A DNA stretch of 37,939 nt from Verrucomicrobia subdivision 6 bacterium (GTDB lineage Bacteria; Verrucomicrobiota; Verrucomicrobiia; Methylacidiphilales; Verrucolacustridaceae), in the NCBI GenBank assembly GCA_945876115.1, contig CAMCNF010000005.1:1-37939 (forward strand). The letters are read 5' to 3'. Positions 17,441-27,638 of this stretch are shown here, one piece after another (positions within the stretch are counted from its first letter, which is position 1; each line of letters begins with the position of its first letter). The position numbers and the translations under genes were made by a program. The notes under the pieces were generated by a model that saw nothing but the letters and a program-made list of their open reading frames with translations, searched no databases and was not told where the DNA came from.

Positions 17441-18299
17441 TGGTTTCTGCCTTCGGCGGCGCCTTAGCCCCAATTCTCGACTGCAAGGTGGAGAGCCGTT
17501 CGCGCAGGCTGGAGGGAAGCATCACCGTTCCTCCCTGAGTATGAACTTCGCCCGCTTCGTTCCTTTTTAAATCAGGTGTATCCACTCCCTGCTGTCTCGA
17601 CTCCTCCCTCAATAAATTTCCGTCGGCATTAACCACCGTGATTCGATGAACTCCCGCCGCCGTGGCGTAAAGAAGATGCAGATGATTTTCCGAGTCAAAT
17701 TCTGCTTTGGGTTTACCCAAGGGAAGGTACGGTCCCAAGCGCCGCACGGGATAAACCAGATTCTGCTCGGGCACCTCCACCTTAAGGTAGAGCCCCACAT
17801 TCGGGTCCTCATAAAATTTAAGCAGAGAATAAATTCTCCGTTCCTTGCCATCCCCTCGGGGAACCGACCAGATCACCTCCCCTTTGCCGATTAGAAAATC
17901 GAGAGACTCGGTCAGCAACTTCTCTCCCGAGGGAAGATTTACCGAGGCTCTCGTCCGATATCCCCCCGTATCGCGAACCAGATAGTAAGGAGCCAGGTCA
18001 ACCGAAATGGCCGTGGACTCTCCCGCCTTCAAAACCTTGTCCGGAGGGCTCAGCGGGCGCTCAGGCGGAATCAGCATTCCATCGCGGGACTGCACAATCA
18101 TCTCCAGCCAAGGCTGACCCTTCACCTCAGTCAGACGAAGTTCCGTTGCTCCCTGATTTTTCAAGCGAACCGTGAATGGAATAGGAGAAAATTGCAAATA
18201 GGCCGTCTTCGCCGTCTCCAGCCTAACGTCAACTTGCGCCCAGCCCGCCGAGCATGCCAGACCGAGAAGGCAAAGGAGAACTCTCGTAAAGCAATTCAT
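17430..18299 (-). CDS. Hypothetical secreted protein (289 aa)
   Basis: Signal peptide 'MNCFTRVLLCLLGLACSAGWAQ'; no specific family recognised. Confidence 0.7.
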   Translation of the reverse strand: MNCFTRVLLCLLGLACSAGWAQVDVRLETAKTAYLQFSPIPFTVRLKNQGATELRLTEVKGQPWLEMIVQSRDGMLIPPERPLSPPDKVLKAGESTAISVDLAPYYLVRDTGGYRTRASVNLPSGEKLLTESLDFLIGKGEVIWSVPRGDGKERRIYSLLKFYEDPNVGLYLKVEVPEQNLVYPVRRLGPYLPLGKPKAEFDSENHLHLLYATAAGVHRITVVNADGNLLREESRQQGVDTPDLKRNEAGEVHTQGGTVMLPSSLRERLSTLQSRIGAKAPPKAETTTP

Positions 18300-18394
18300 A
18301 CGCTAGGCAATATGCGGGCGGGCCTAACCCCACGGCAAGAGGTAAGGCGCGGTCGGCCTTACGACCAACCGCGACACTCAGGAGGAAACTTTTC

Positions 18395-19264
18395 TTAGCT
18401 CGAAGCGAGAACCGTCTCTGGCACCACGGCATTTTCGGTCACCACAGCAGTTTCGATCGGCGCTTGAACTGTCAGGTTTGCAGAACCTTTCCGACTCGCG
18501 TCCAGACGAAGAGCGGCTTTCAGAGCTTTCTTCCAAGTGCCGTAGAAGTGCTTTTTGCAGGCCGCGGCAAAGAGTGAAGGATTAGCTTTCTTCACCTCGG
18601 GGGTGATGAGCTTCACTCCTTGTGCCTTCAACTCCAAGATGCCTTCTGCGACCGAGGCCTTCGTCCAACGCTTGCGACGGCGGATCTCATCATAATTGAT
18701 TCCTGCACTTTCCAACGCCCGACCCCAGTTACCGAAACGGCGCCGAGCGGTCGCGATAAGTTTGTTGGACGATTCATCCATCGACTTGGAGCTAAGATCT
18801 GCCCCTTCGGTTTGCAATCTGCGGATCTCTTCGAGAATTCCTTCCATATCCCAGCTACGATACCGGTAAATTTCTTCCGAGGCCAAACCCGCTGCCTCCA
18901 AGGCGGCCCGCCAATCGCCGAAATATTTGGGCCGGATCGCCGCATAAACCATGGAGTTGTGTTGGCTCAGGGCCATCGAACGGAAAGAAAGATCAAAGCC
19001 AAGTGCGGCTAAGTTCCGAATCTCTTCTACGATCACCTCTTTCGACCACTTCCGATACTTGCGAACCGCTTCATAGGAAATGCCCGCTGCCTCCACCGCC
19101 TTCTGCCAACTCCCGTAGTAACGGATCGATGCGGCCAAAAGCTCTTGATAGTTCAAACGAACATGATTGGCATAAAGGGCTTCGCCTTTTTCTTTCCACT
19201 GGCGAATTTCGGTAAGCACCCGCTCTGCACTCCAACGAAGATTTTTGCGTGATCTAATATTCAT
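18395..19264 (-). CDS. Protein of four homing-endonuclease-associated-type repeats; putative DNA-binding
   Basis: Repeat starts at W11, W73, W138 and W200, each 'W(S/T/D)...I..EI..L...G..L.......N..(L)..A....(F/Y)G.W..ALEAAGI.Y(D/E)E(I/V)R'. Confidence 0.75.
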   Translation of the reverse strand: MNIRSRKNLRWSAERVLTEIRQWKEKGEALYANHVRLNYQELLAASIRYYGSWQKAVEAAGISYEAVRKYRKWSKEVIVEEIRNLAALGFDLSFRSMALSQHNSMVYAAIRPKYFGDWRAALEAAGLASEEIYRYRSWDMEGILEEIRRLQTEGADLSSKSMDESSNKLIATARRRFGNWGRALESAGINYDEIRRRKRWTKASVAEGILELKAQGVKLITPEVKKANPSLFAAACKKHFYGTWKKALKAALRLDASRKGSANLTVQAPIETAVVTENAVVPETVLASS

Positions 19265-19353
19265 AGTTTTCTTTATAGACGGAAAAAACTATTTGTCAAG
19301 TCACAGAAAATTTGCGTATCTACATCCTTTTAATGATTATAGTTTTATATTAT

Positions 19354-20091
19354 TTAATCACCTCTAGACAGCCTCTTAGCCAGGGCGACTGGCAGACCGG
19401 CCTTGATAATTTTTGAGGCTGCTTTTTCCACATCGTAATCCACCCTTCGCAGCTCGACGATCTGCTCCTGAGAGTCGTATGTCACGTAAGCCGCCCGCCA
19501 ATCCCCATCTCGGGGTTGCCCCACCGACCCCACATTAAAAAGAAATTTACGGGCTACCTTCAACCGCTCGGGGTGCACATCGACTTTGCGAAATTCAACT
19601 GGGCGCACCTCTTTTTCTTTTAAGAAAACTGCAGGCCGATGGGTATGTCCGATAAAACAAAGATTGGTTTTTTGGTAGAAGAAACTCGTTTGTGCCTCAA
19701 GCCGAGTCGAGACATAGGCCCAATTTTCTGGGCCGTCCAGAGTGGCATGGGCCAAGGTCCACGCTGTTTCCCCATGTAACAAAGGCAGTCGTCGCAAATA
19801 ATTCAACTGGGCTGGGCTGAGTTTGCTTCGCGAAAAACTCAACGCCTCCTGCGCATCCTTCGAAAAAGTTTCTGGACTTTGGGAGTGAGTCACCAACTCA
19901 TCATGATTTCCTTTCACCACTGGACAACCCAAAGCTCGCACCACTTCCAGACACTCCGCAGGGTTCGCATTATAGCCAACCAAATCCCCAATGCAGAGGG
20001 GGTGAGTTACCTGCTGATCCTCCATATCCGCTAGCACCGCCTCCAAAGCTTCCAAATTCCCATGAACGTCGCCAAATATTCCGTATTTCAT
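19354..20091 (-). CDS. Metallophosphoesterase family protein
   Basis: 'MKYGIFGDVHGNLEALEAVL...CIGDLVGYNANP..C...VKGNHDE...CFIGHTHRPAVF..NVGSVGQPRDGD'. Confidence 0.93.
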   Translation of the reverse strand: MKYGIFGDVHGNLEALEAVLADMEDQQVTHPLCIGDLVGYNANPAECLEVVRALGCPVVKGNHDELVTHSQSPETFSKDAQEALSFSRSKLSPAQLNYLRRLPLLHGETAWTLAHATLDGPENWAYVSTRLEAQTSFFYQKTNLCFIGHTHRPAVFLKEKEVRPVEFRKVDVHPERLKVARKFLFNVGSVGQPRDGDWRAAYVTYDSQEQIVELRRVDYDVEKAASKIIKAGLPVALAKRLSRGD

Positions 20092-20858
20092 CTTATCTTC
20101 CCCACCTTTTTTTCCGCCGCCTCTTTCTCCAGTCGCGTAATCTCGCGTTCCACCACTTCAGGTCTACGGGCCTGGCTTGGTGCATCGCCCATCTCACGCC
20201 GTAAGTTTTTAAAATACTCTAGCGCCCCCTGCTTGTCCCCCGCTTTCTCTAAGGCGTAGCCAACAAACCGCTCCAAATAAGGAGGCGCATCCCCTTTGCT
20301 TAACGCTTCGCGGTAGCACCTAGCCGCCTCCTGATAATCTCCCAATCGTTGCCAATAAAGATCCCCCAATTTCTGAAAAAGAAGCGCCTTTTCTGGAACC
20401 GCCTTCGTTCCCCTCTCTAAAAGATCTCGCCCCGCCTCCACCCACCGCCGGGCCTCTATTTTCCGTTTCGTCTCACTGCTTTCCCCACTGTACTTTTCCG
20501 CCGCCACCGCCGCATTCCAGGCCAAATGCCAGGAGGCAGTATCCCAGAAAACCGCAACCCGCGGTTGCAACATCGTCGCCAACTCTAATGCACTTCTCAC
20601 TCGGACCCACTGCTGCTCTTCCCACGCCCCGTGAGCCTGCAACATCAGTGCATTTGCCGCCAGACCACGAAATCCTCCTAAGGCCGCCAAAGCCAGTCCT
20701 TGCCCTACTTTTTCGCGAATCGCCACCGTCGTCGGTCCGCTAAATCCGTAGGTCGCCTTCCTCTGATCTCGAGCCATCGCTTTTTCCCAAGGAATTTTGG
20801 CGCCGCCCCAAACCAGTAATAGGACCAACGCCCCAGCCACGGCCGCGATTGGCTTCAA
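20088..20858 (-). CDS. Tetratricopeptide-repeat protein, membrane-anchored
   Basis: N-terminal TM helix and TPR-like 'LFQKLGDLYWQRLGDYQEAARCYREAL...LERFVGYALEKAGDKQGALEYFKNL'. Confidence 0.75.
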   Translation of the reverse strand: MKPIAAVAGALVLLLVWGGAKIPWEKAMARDQRKATYGFSGPTTVAIREKVGQGLALAALGGFRGLAANALMLQAHGAWEEQQWVRVRSALELATMLQPRVAVFWDTASWHLAWNAAVAAEKYSGESSETKRKIEARRWVEAGRDLLERGTKAVPEKALLFQKLGDLYWQRLGDYQEAARCYREALSKGDAPPYLERFVGYALEKAGDKQGALEYFKNLRREMGDAPSQARRPEVVEREITRLEKEAAEKKVGKIR

Positions 20859-21700
20859 ATATCTCTCCCCTCAAACATGCAGGCCGCCGCCGCCAAAAGG
20901 ACCCCAATGTACAATCCCGAGTACCCCACCACCTCCAGCGTCGTTCGCCACACCACCACATTTCCCGCCACAATCTCGTCAATCAGATTATAAAGATTAA
21001 AATCAGGCACAAGCAGCGCCACCCCCGCTAAAAAAATCCTCACCGTCCAGCCAGCCACCTCCCCCGTCTCCAACCACTGCTCCCTCGCCACCGACTGCAA
21101 ATGCCCAATCAGATAGACCAAGAGTGTCATCGCCATGACAAAAGTTGTCGAAGTCGCGATCGTGCTGAAAAATACCGCCAAGGCAGCCACCACCGCCAAT
21201 TTTGCCCCCACTAATAAAACCGCTTGAAGTAAACGCGGATCCATCGCCTCCGCCCGAATCGCCGCCGCTGCCTCAGGGTCCAGCCCCTCAGCTCGCAAAA
21301 ACTGTCCTTCCTTCCAACCCAGAACCCCCCAAACCGCCAGCGCCATAATCACTACCATCAGGGCCAAATAAGCGGTCAGCCCGAAATATTTCCCCACAAC
21401 AAATTCCCATCTGCGTAGAGGACGACAAAGCGCCGTCAAAATCGTTCGCCTTTCAATCTCCCCAGGAATTAACTGGGCCGCCCCCAGAAGCCCTACCAAT
21501 AAACCCGTCAGGCTGATCGCCGCATACCCCAGATCCTTTAAAAACTTAAACTGTTCCTGAAAGGAAAACTCCGTGAAGTAATTCGCTCCGCCGATCAAAA
21601 CCAAAGCAAACACCAAAAGCACCGCAAAGACCTTCTGCCGTACCGCCTCCAGGAAGGTGTTTCCCGCCACCGCAGAAATTCTTCGTAAGCAGCCGATCAT
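20855..21700 (-). CDS. ABC transporter permease
   Basis: Multiple TM helices, 'AVAGNTFLEAVRQKVFAVLLVFALVLI...GEIERRTILTALCRPLRRWEFVVGKYFG'. Confidence 0.85.
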   Translation of the reverse strand: MIGCLRRISAVAGNTFLEAVRQKVFAVLLVFALVLIGGANYFTEFSFQEQFKFLKDLGYAAISLTGLLVGLLGAAQLIPGEIERRTILTALCRPLRRWEFVVGKYFGLTAYLALMVVIMALAVWGVLGWKEGQFLRAEGLDPEAAAAIRAEAMDPRLLQAVLLVGAKLAVVAALAVFFSTIATSTTFVMAMTLLVYLIGHLQSVAREQWLETGEVAGWTVRIFLAGVALLVPDFNLYNLIDEIVAGNVVVWRTTLEVVGYSGLYIGVLLAAAACMFEGRDI

Positions 21701-22551
21701 CGCCGCGTCTCCTCAGGCAAACTTCTCAGAAAATAATCTTCCAACCTCTCCCGCGGAGCCCCCTCTCGCACCACTTGCCCTCCCTTTTTCTTCAGCCACG
21801 CCAACAGCTCCTGCCGATCTCCCTCAGGCAGCCCCTGCACTTTCACTTCCCACTCGTTTTTCCTCGTCAGCAGATCCTCCAATCGACCTTCCCGTAGCTT
21901 TTTCCCGCGGTGTAAAATAATCACCCGATCCGCCACATCCTCCACCTGCTCCAATAGGTGACTCGAGAAAATCACCGTTTTTCCTCGGGCCTTCAGTTCG
22001 AGAATTAAATCTCGGATCTCTCGTGATCCTGCGGGATCAACCCCAGCGGTGGGCTCATCCAACATCAGAATTTCAGGATCCCCCACCAGCGCTCCTGCCA
22101 GGCCAGCGCGCTGCAACATTCCCTTCGAATAGGTGCGCAAGGGCCTTTTGCCCGCTTCTCCACCCAACCGAACCAGTTCGAGCAACTCCTTCACTCTCTT
22201 CTCCAATCCTGCCCCTCCCAAGCCACTCAACCTCCCATAATATCTCACCAGCTCCGCTCCACTCAAAAAAACAGGAAAATAAGGATTTTCTGGAAGAAAG
22301 CCGATCTGTCTTCGGGCCGCAATCGTTCCCGCACGGAATCCACACACCTCAGCTGACCCTGAAGTCGGCCGTAACAGGCCCAAAATCATTTTCATCGCCG
22401 TACTTTTCCCACTGCCATTGGGTCCAAGTAACCCAAAGACCTCCCCCCTCTGTACCTCCATTTCTAATCCTTCCAATGCTAGCACTCGGCCCCGAAACCA
22501 GCCCATAGAGAACTCCTTCCGCAAAAGGTGAGTATGAACGGCGGGGCTCAC
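21697..22551 (-). CDS. ABC transporter ATP-binding protein
   Basis: Walker A 'GLLGPNGSGKSTAMKMILGLLRPTSG', signature 'YSKGMLQRAGLAGALVGDPEILMLDEPTAGVDP'. Confidence 0.97.
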   Translation of the reverse strand: MSPAVHTHLLRKEFSMGWFRGRVLALEGLEMEVQRGEVFGLLGPNGSGKSTAMKMILGLLRPTSGSAEVCGFRAGTIAARRQIGFLPENPYFPVFLSGAELVRYYGRLSGLGGAGLEKRVKELLELVRLGGEAGKRPLRTYSKGMLQRAGLAGALVGDPEILMLDEPTAGVDPAGSREIRDLILELKARGKTVIFSSHLLEQVEDVADRVIILHRGKKLREGRLEDLLTRKNEWEVKVQGLPEGDRQELLAWLKKKGGQVVREGAPRERLEDYFLRSLPEETRR

Positions 22552-22814
22552 TGGATTTGAAAACCCTTGGTACCTGCAATGGCGTTGACCTCTTCCCCTA
22601 CCACCTCACGAATAAAACTCGCAAGATGACTTTCCCCAATCTCTTTTTCCATCGCCTCCACCTCGTCTCGATCTCCCTGTAAAAACACCTCCACCCGCCC
22701 ATCAGGCAAGTTCGCCGCATGGCCTGAGACCGTAAATCCTTCGGCTATCTGTCGGACACTGTATCGAAACCCGACTCCTTGGACCTTGCCTCGATATGCA
22801 ATTTTCTTCGCCAT
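22548..22814 (-). CDS. acyP: Acylphosphatase
   Basis: 'AYRGKVQGVGFRYSVRQIAEGFTVSGHAANLPDGRVEVFLQGDRDEVEAM'; start chosen at MAKK. Confidence 0.93.
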   Translation of the reverse strand: MAKKIAYRGKVQGVGFRYSVRQIAEGFTVSGHAANLPDGRVEVFLQGDRDEVEAMEKEIGESHLASFIREVVGEEVNAIAGTKGFQIQ

Positions 22815-22986
22815 CATTACCCATCTAATTTGCCTCCTCCGCCCAAAATCTTCAACCCCCACCCGCCCAAGAATTAACCCCACCCCCCCTAACATTCCCA
22901 CATTCTTGGGAATGTCTTAACCTCACTCAATCCCGAAACTCGCATATCCGACTCGACCAAAAATCGCCGCACCGCCACTCTTCTTT

Positions 22987-23760
22987 ATGCATCTTACTTT
23001 CCTCGGCACAGGCACTTCCCAAGGCGTCCCCATGCTCGCCTGTCACTGCCGCGTCTGCTCCTCCACCGACCCACGCGACCGTCGGTTCCGCTCATCCGTC
23101 TGGCTCGAAGACGAAAATCTCAGCGTCGTCATCGATACCTCACCCGATTTTCGTTCCCAAGCTCTCCGCGCCGCCATTCCCCACCTCGATGCCGTCGTCT
23201 ACACCCACAGCCACGCCGATCATATCGCCGGCTTCGACGATCTCCGCACCTACTCAGTCAAAAATGGAAACCGTATTCCCCTCTACGCCGATCCCTTCAC
23301 TCTCTCCCGCCTCGAAAAAGCCTTCGACTACGCTTTCGATCTCAAAATACGTAGCTCCGCCTACGTCTGCCCCGAACCACACCCCATCACCGGCCCGTTC
23401 ACCATCGGTTTCACCACTTTCGTCCCCCTGCCCGTCCCCCACGGCAGCATTACCACCACGGGATTCCGAATCGACTCCGCAGGCCGCCCTCGCGCTGCCT
23501 ACCTCCCCGACTGCGCCGCCGTTCCCCCACCCATCCGCGATCTCATTCGCAATATCCCTGTCCTTATCATCGATGGCCTCCGCGAAGAACCTCACCCCAC
23601 CCACCTCACAATCGCCCAAGCCATCGAAATCGCCCAAGACCTCAAAGCCCAACGCACCTGGCTCACCCACCTCACTCACAACACACTCCATGCAGAACGC
23701 GACGCCACCCTCCCCCCCAACATCCGCCTCGCCTACGATGGCCTCCAGATCGATCTCTGA
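22987..23760 (+). CDS. MBL-fold metallohydrolase (PhnP-like)
   Basis: 'LTFLGTGTSQGVPMLACHCRVCSSTDPRDRRFRSS...VIDTSPDFRSQ...DAVVYTHSHADHIAGFDDLR'. Confidence 0.94.
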   Translation: MHLTFLGTGTSQGVPMLACHCRVCSSTDPRDRRFRSSVWLEDENLSVVIDTSPDFRSQALRAAIPHLDAVVYTHSHADHIAGFDDLRTYSVKNGNRIPLYADPFTLSRLEKAFDYAFDLKIRSSAYVCPEPHPITGPFTIGFTTFVPLPVPHGSITTTGFRIDSAGRPRAAYLPDCAAVPPPIRDLIRNIPVLIIDGLREEPHPTHLTIAQAIEIAQDLKAQRTWLTHLTHNTLHAERDATLPPNIRLAYDGLQIDL

Positions 23761-23800
23761 ACTTTCTCCCCCACCGTCTCTCCCGCTAGGTTCATCCCCT

Positions 23801-25720
23801 ATGTTCCGCGAACTTTTCGCCTTCCTCCTGCTCCCCTGCCTCGCCCTCAACCTCGTCGCCGCCCCCGACCCTGATCCCACCGCCACTTCCAATACCCCCG
23901 ACCTCGCCGCCCACACTGTTGTCGTCTTCAACCGCGCCGATCCCGATTCACAATCCCTCGCCGAATTCTACGCCAAAGCCAGATCCATCCCCGCAGACCG
24001 AATTCTTAGCCTCGACGCCCCCCTCACCGAGGAAATTACCCGCGCCGAGTACGATTCAAAAATCCGTTTGCCACTAGAAGAAATCTTCACCTCCCGCGGT
24101 TGGCTTAAACGTACCGAAAACTTTCTCCCCAACCCCATTCTCGGTCTCCAAGGCTCCGTCCCCGTCCAGCAAGCCCAAGACAATCCCATCTGGATCATGG
24201 TTCTCATCCGCGGAATTCCCCTGAAAATCGCCGAAGATCCCACCCTCCTCGCTCCCGAGGCGCTCATGGCCCAGCTCCGCCCCAATGCCGCCGCCGTCGA
24301 TTCAGAACTCGCCCTCCTCCCCATCCAAGGACTCCCCCTCTACGGCCTCGTTGCCAACCCCTACTTCGCGGATAAACGTATCCGACCCTTCGGCCAATTC
24401 TTCGCCAACTACATGATCCTCGTCACCCGCCTCGACGGCCCAACCCCCGCCATCGTCCGCCGCATGATCCAAGATGCGGTCGATACCGAAAAAACCGAAC
24501 TCACCGGTCGCGCCTTCTTCGACCTCCGCTCCATCGAGAAAAAAGACGATCCCTACCGGATGGGCGATGACTGGATCGAACGCGCCTCTCTTCTTTTCCA
24601 AGCCCGCGGATTCGAAGTCGAAATCGACCGCCGTCCCGATGTCGTTTCCAAATATGCCCCCTGGGACCAAATCGCTTTCTACGCAGGTTGGTACACCCAA
24701 GATTGTCACGGCCCCTTCGAAATGCCCTCGGCCCGCTTCCGCCGAGGAGCCATCGCCTACCACATCCACTCCTTCAGCGCGGAAACTGTCCGCTCTGAAA
24801 CAAAAAACTGGGTCGGCCCTCTCCTCGCTCACGGAGCCACCGCCACCATGGGCGCAGTCTACGAGCCTTACCTCCGCTTCACCCCCGACATCAATCTCTT
24901 CGTTAGCTCTCTTCTCGCCGGCCTCTCCTTCGCAGAAGCCGCCTACCAATCCCAGCTCACCCTCTCTTGGATGGTCACCTTTGTCGGAGATCCCCTCTAC
25001 CGCCCCTTTCCGAGGAACTTTTACGAAAATCTCGACGCCGCTCAAACTTCTAACTCCCCCGATCTTCCCTGGTTCCGTCTCCGGAAAGCTCGCCTCCTCG
25101 CCAACGCTGGCTCCCTCTCCGAAACCCGTAGCGCCGTTACCCAACTCCTCGAAGACTTTCCCAAAAACGAAATCATCCTTGAGGGAAGCGCCGATATCTA
25201 TCGCGATCTCAACGAGAAAAAAGATGCCGTCCGCCTCTACGACGAGACCCTCGATCTCCTCGGAAAAAAAGAACCTCGCGACCGCCTCCGTATCCTCATG
25301 AAACTCGCCGATCTCTATCGCCGTGACGATAAGGCCAATCAAGCCATGGCCACCTACGAACAACTCATGCAGGAATTCCCCGATGCCGCCAAAGGCACTG
25401 GCCTCGGCGATCGCGCGCTCGCTCTCGCCTCAGGAGAAGGAATCTCCGAACTGCCCAGCGCCCTCGCCGCCTATAAAGATGAAGTCGAAGCCGCCCAACT
25501 CGCTGCCGCCGTCGCCAAAGCCGCCGCCCAACCTCCCGCCAACGTCCGCCCCGAAGCCACCGCCGCCGATCAAGCCGCCGTCGCTCAGGCCGCAGGCTCC
25601 CGCCCCAGCCTCCCCGATACCACCACCCCACCCCACGCCCCCACACCTCCCACCCCCACCCAACTCCCCAATCCAACCCCCGCCACCAACAACCTCACCG
25701 ACCCCAACACTCCAAAATAG
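23801..25720 (+). CDS. TIGR03790 family-like secreted protein with TPR-like C-terminus and Ala/Pro-rich tail
   Basis: Signal peptide from M at 23801; 'VVVFNRADPDSQSLAEFYAKARSIPADRILSLDAPLTEEITRAEYDSKIRLPLEEIF..RGW' is typical of the family. Confidence 0.82.
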   Translation: MFRELFAFLLLPCLALNLVAAPDPDPTATSNTPDLAAHTVVVFNRADPDSQSLAEFYAKARSIPADRILSLDAPLTEEITRAEYDSKIRLPLEEIFTSRGWLKRTENFLPNPILGLQGSVPVQQAQDNPIWIMVLIRGIPLKIAEDPTLLAPEALMAQLRPNAAAVDSELALLPIQGLPLYGLVANPYFADKRIRPFGQFFANYMILVTRLDGPTPAIVRRMIQDAVDTEKTELTGRAFFDLRSIEKKDDPYRMGDDWIERASLLFQARGFEVEIDRRPDVVSKYAPWDQIAFYAGWYTQDCHGPFEMPSARFRRGAIAYHIHSFSAETVRSETKNWVGPLLAHGATATMGAVYEPYLRFTPDINLFVSSLLAGLSFAEAAYQSQLTLSWMVTFVGDPLYRPFPRNFYENLDAAQTSNSPDLPWFRLRKARLLANAGSLSETRSAVTQLLEDFPKNEIILEGSADIYRDLNEKKDAVRLYDETLDLLGKKEPRDRLRILMKLADLYRRDDKANQAMATYEQLMQEFPDAAKGTGLGDRALALASGEGISELPSALAAYKDEVEAAQLAAAVAKAAAQPPANVRPEATAADQAAVAQAAGSRPSLPDTTTPPHAPTPPTPTQLPNPTPATNNLTDPNTPK

Positions 25721-25772
25721 ATTTCTCCTGCCCATCCCAATCTCCACCGCACCTGCTTTTTTTAGCCGAATC

Positions 25773-26372
25773 TCAAATCCTCCCCTTCGTACTTGGAACA
25801 CCCCTCACCCGCGGATCTCTTCGCACCGCTTCCTCCAATGCTCGGGCCAAACCCTTAAAAATCGCCTCGATCTGGTGGTGCACATCTCTCCCATAAAGAA
25901 TCTCCACATGCAGATTCATCCCCGACTGCACCGCCAACGATCGTAGAAACTCCTCCACCAACTGCGCCGGAAAAGTTCCTGCCCGCCCGCGCCGATTTAA
26001 CCCACGTAACTCCAAATAAGGTCTCCCACTCAGATCCACCGCCACTCGCGCCAACGTCTCATCCATCGGCACATGCGCACAACCATACCGTCGGATCCCC
26101 TCCTTCTTCCCTAAGGCTACCGCCAAAACCTGTCCCAAAACCAAACCCACATCCTCCACTGTGTGATGCAGGTCCACATCTAAATCCCCCTTCGCTTTCA
26201 CCTCTAGATCGAACAACCCATGCCTCGCAAAAAGATTCAGCATGTGATCAAAAAAAGGAATCCCCGTCTTCACCTTCGCCGTCCCTCTCCCATCCAAATT
26301 CAGCCGAACAGAAATCTCTGTCTCACTCGTCTTCCGAGTCTTCTGCGCTTGCCGTTTCCCTAATTTCTTCAT
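25773..26372 (-). CDS. hisB: Imidazoleglycerol-phosphate dehydratase
   Basis: '[45 protein letters not shown]...[12 protein letters not shown]'. Confidence 0.97.
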   Translation of the reverse strand: MKKLGKRQAQKTRKTSETEISVRLNLDGRGTAKVKTGIPFFDHMLNLFARHGLFDLEVKAKGDLDVDLHHTVEDVGLVLGQVLAVALGKKEGIRRYGCAHVPMDETLARVAVDLSGRPYLELRGLNRRGRAGTFPAQLVEEFLRSLAVQSGMNLHVEILYGRDVHHQIEAIFKGLARALEEAVRRDPRVRGVPSTKGRI

Positions 26373-27631
26373 CGCAGCCTAGTTTCCACAGAATGAGCAT
26401 GGGCGTCGAGTCGCTCCAACCGCGCTAAAACCCCTACCGCCTTCGCCGATTTTCTCACCGCCGCCTCCCCGTACTCCACCACGCTCACCCGTTTCACAAA
26501 ATCCTCCACCCGCAACCCCGCAAAAGACCTCCCCGCACCTCCCGTCGGCAAAGTGTGGCTAGGTCCCGCCAGGTAATCCCCTAAGGCCACCGCCGAGTAG
26601 TTCCCTACAAAAACCGCCCCCGCACAACGGATTCCCACCGCAATTTTTTTTGCACCGCGACAGCACAAGGCAAGATGCTCTGGCGCGATCGCCTCCGCCC
26701 ACTCCACCGCCTGCCTTAAAGTCTGCGTTCGCACTAGTGTCGTTCCCTGCCGCAACACATCCCGCAGATACTTCGCCCGAGGTTGGCGCGCACTCTGACT
26801 TAAAACCTGCGCGAGCACCTCCCCCAGAATCCTCCTCGATGGGGTCAACAGATAGATCTGACTCCCCGGCCCATGCTCCGCCTGTGCCACCAAATCGGCC
26901 GCCACCCACTCAGGCCTGGACGACTCATCCGCCACCACCGCAATCTCACTCGGCCCAGGAAGAAGATCAATTCCTACTCTCCCAAAAACCTGCCTCTTCG
27001 CCTCCACCACCCACCCGCTCCCTGGACCACAGATCTTTTCCACCGGACGAATCGTCTCCGTCCCATAGGCCATCGCCGCAATCGCCTGCGCGCCTCCCAC
27101 CTGGTAAATCTCCGTCGCCCCCGCCTTCTGCAAGGCCCACCCCAACACCGGATGAACCGGCCCAGGTGTGCAGGCCACAATCTGCTTCACCCCCGCAACT
27201 CGGGCCAGTACCACCGTCATCAAAGCCGTCGAAACCAGTGGAGCCGTTCCCCCTGGCACATAAACCCCCACTCGACCTAAAGCAGGAAAGTTTTCCCCCG
27301 TCCGCGCACCCTGCCGATTTTGTCCCACCCACCCCTTCGGTCGAGTCCGCCTAGCAAACTCTGCAATATTTTTTTCCGCCAAGGCCAACGCTTTTCTCTC
27401 CTGCGCTAAAGGCGCTCGAAACCTTCCTCGAATTTTAAGTTCCGCTAAACGAATCGACTTTTGGGCAAAACGATTATGAATCCGGACCAAAGCCCGATCT
27501 CCGCCCCTTCGCACCTCCGTAATTATTTTTTCCACTGCCGCCCGTACTCGCCCGTCCGGTTCCGGAGTACGCGTCAACTCCGCCAACACCTTGGCCGCAT
27601 CTTTTCTCTTACTCGTGTCGACGATTCTCAT
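26369..27631 (-). CDS. hisD: Histidinol dehydrogenase
   Basis: '[21 protein letters not shown]...[40 protein letters not shown]...[15 protein letters not shown]'. Confidence 0.97.
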   Translation of the reverse strand: MRIVDTSKRKDAAKVLAELTRTPEPDGRVRAAVEKIITEVRRGGDRALVRIHNRFAQKSIRLAELKIRGRFRAPLAQERKALALAEKNIAEFARRTRPKGWVGQNRQGARTGENFPALGRVGVYVPGGTAPLVSTALMTVVLARVAGVKQIVACTPGPVHPVLGWALQKAGATEIYQVGGAQAIAAMAYGTETIRPVEKICGPGSGWVVEAKRQVFGRVGIDLLPGPSEIAVVADESSRPEWVAADLVAQAEHGPGSQIYLLTPSRRILGEVLAQVLSQSARQPRAKYLRDVLRQGTTLVRTQTLRQAVEWAEAIAPEHLALCCRGAKKIAVGIRCAGAVFVGNYSAVALGDYLAGPSHTLPTGGAGRSFAGLRVEDFVKRVSVVEYGEAAVRKSAKAVGVLARLERLDAHAHSVETRLR

Positions 27632-27638
27632 AAATAAA

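Noticed and set aside
16736-18299. Missing terminator or sequencing error at the convergent overlap 17430-17440
   Set aside because: An 11-bp convergent overlap of stop ends is plausible in compact genomes, and both proteins appear intact.
23189-23800. 843-aa ORF starting at 23189 as one giant protein
   Set aside because: The first 204 residues are out-of-frame, Ser/Pro/Thr-rich translation over the PhnP-like gene. A signal peptide begins at M23801.
24302-25363. Long antisense ORFs such as 24302-25363, 9941-10369 and 13119-13925
   Set aside because: They are shadows of high-GC coding genes on the opposite strand with low-complexity Gly/Glu composition.
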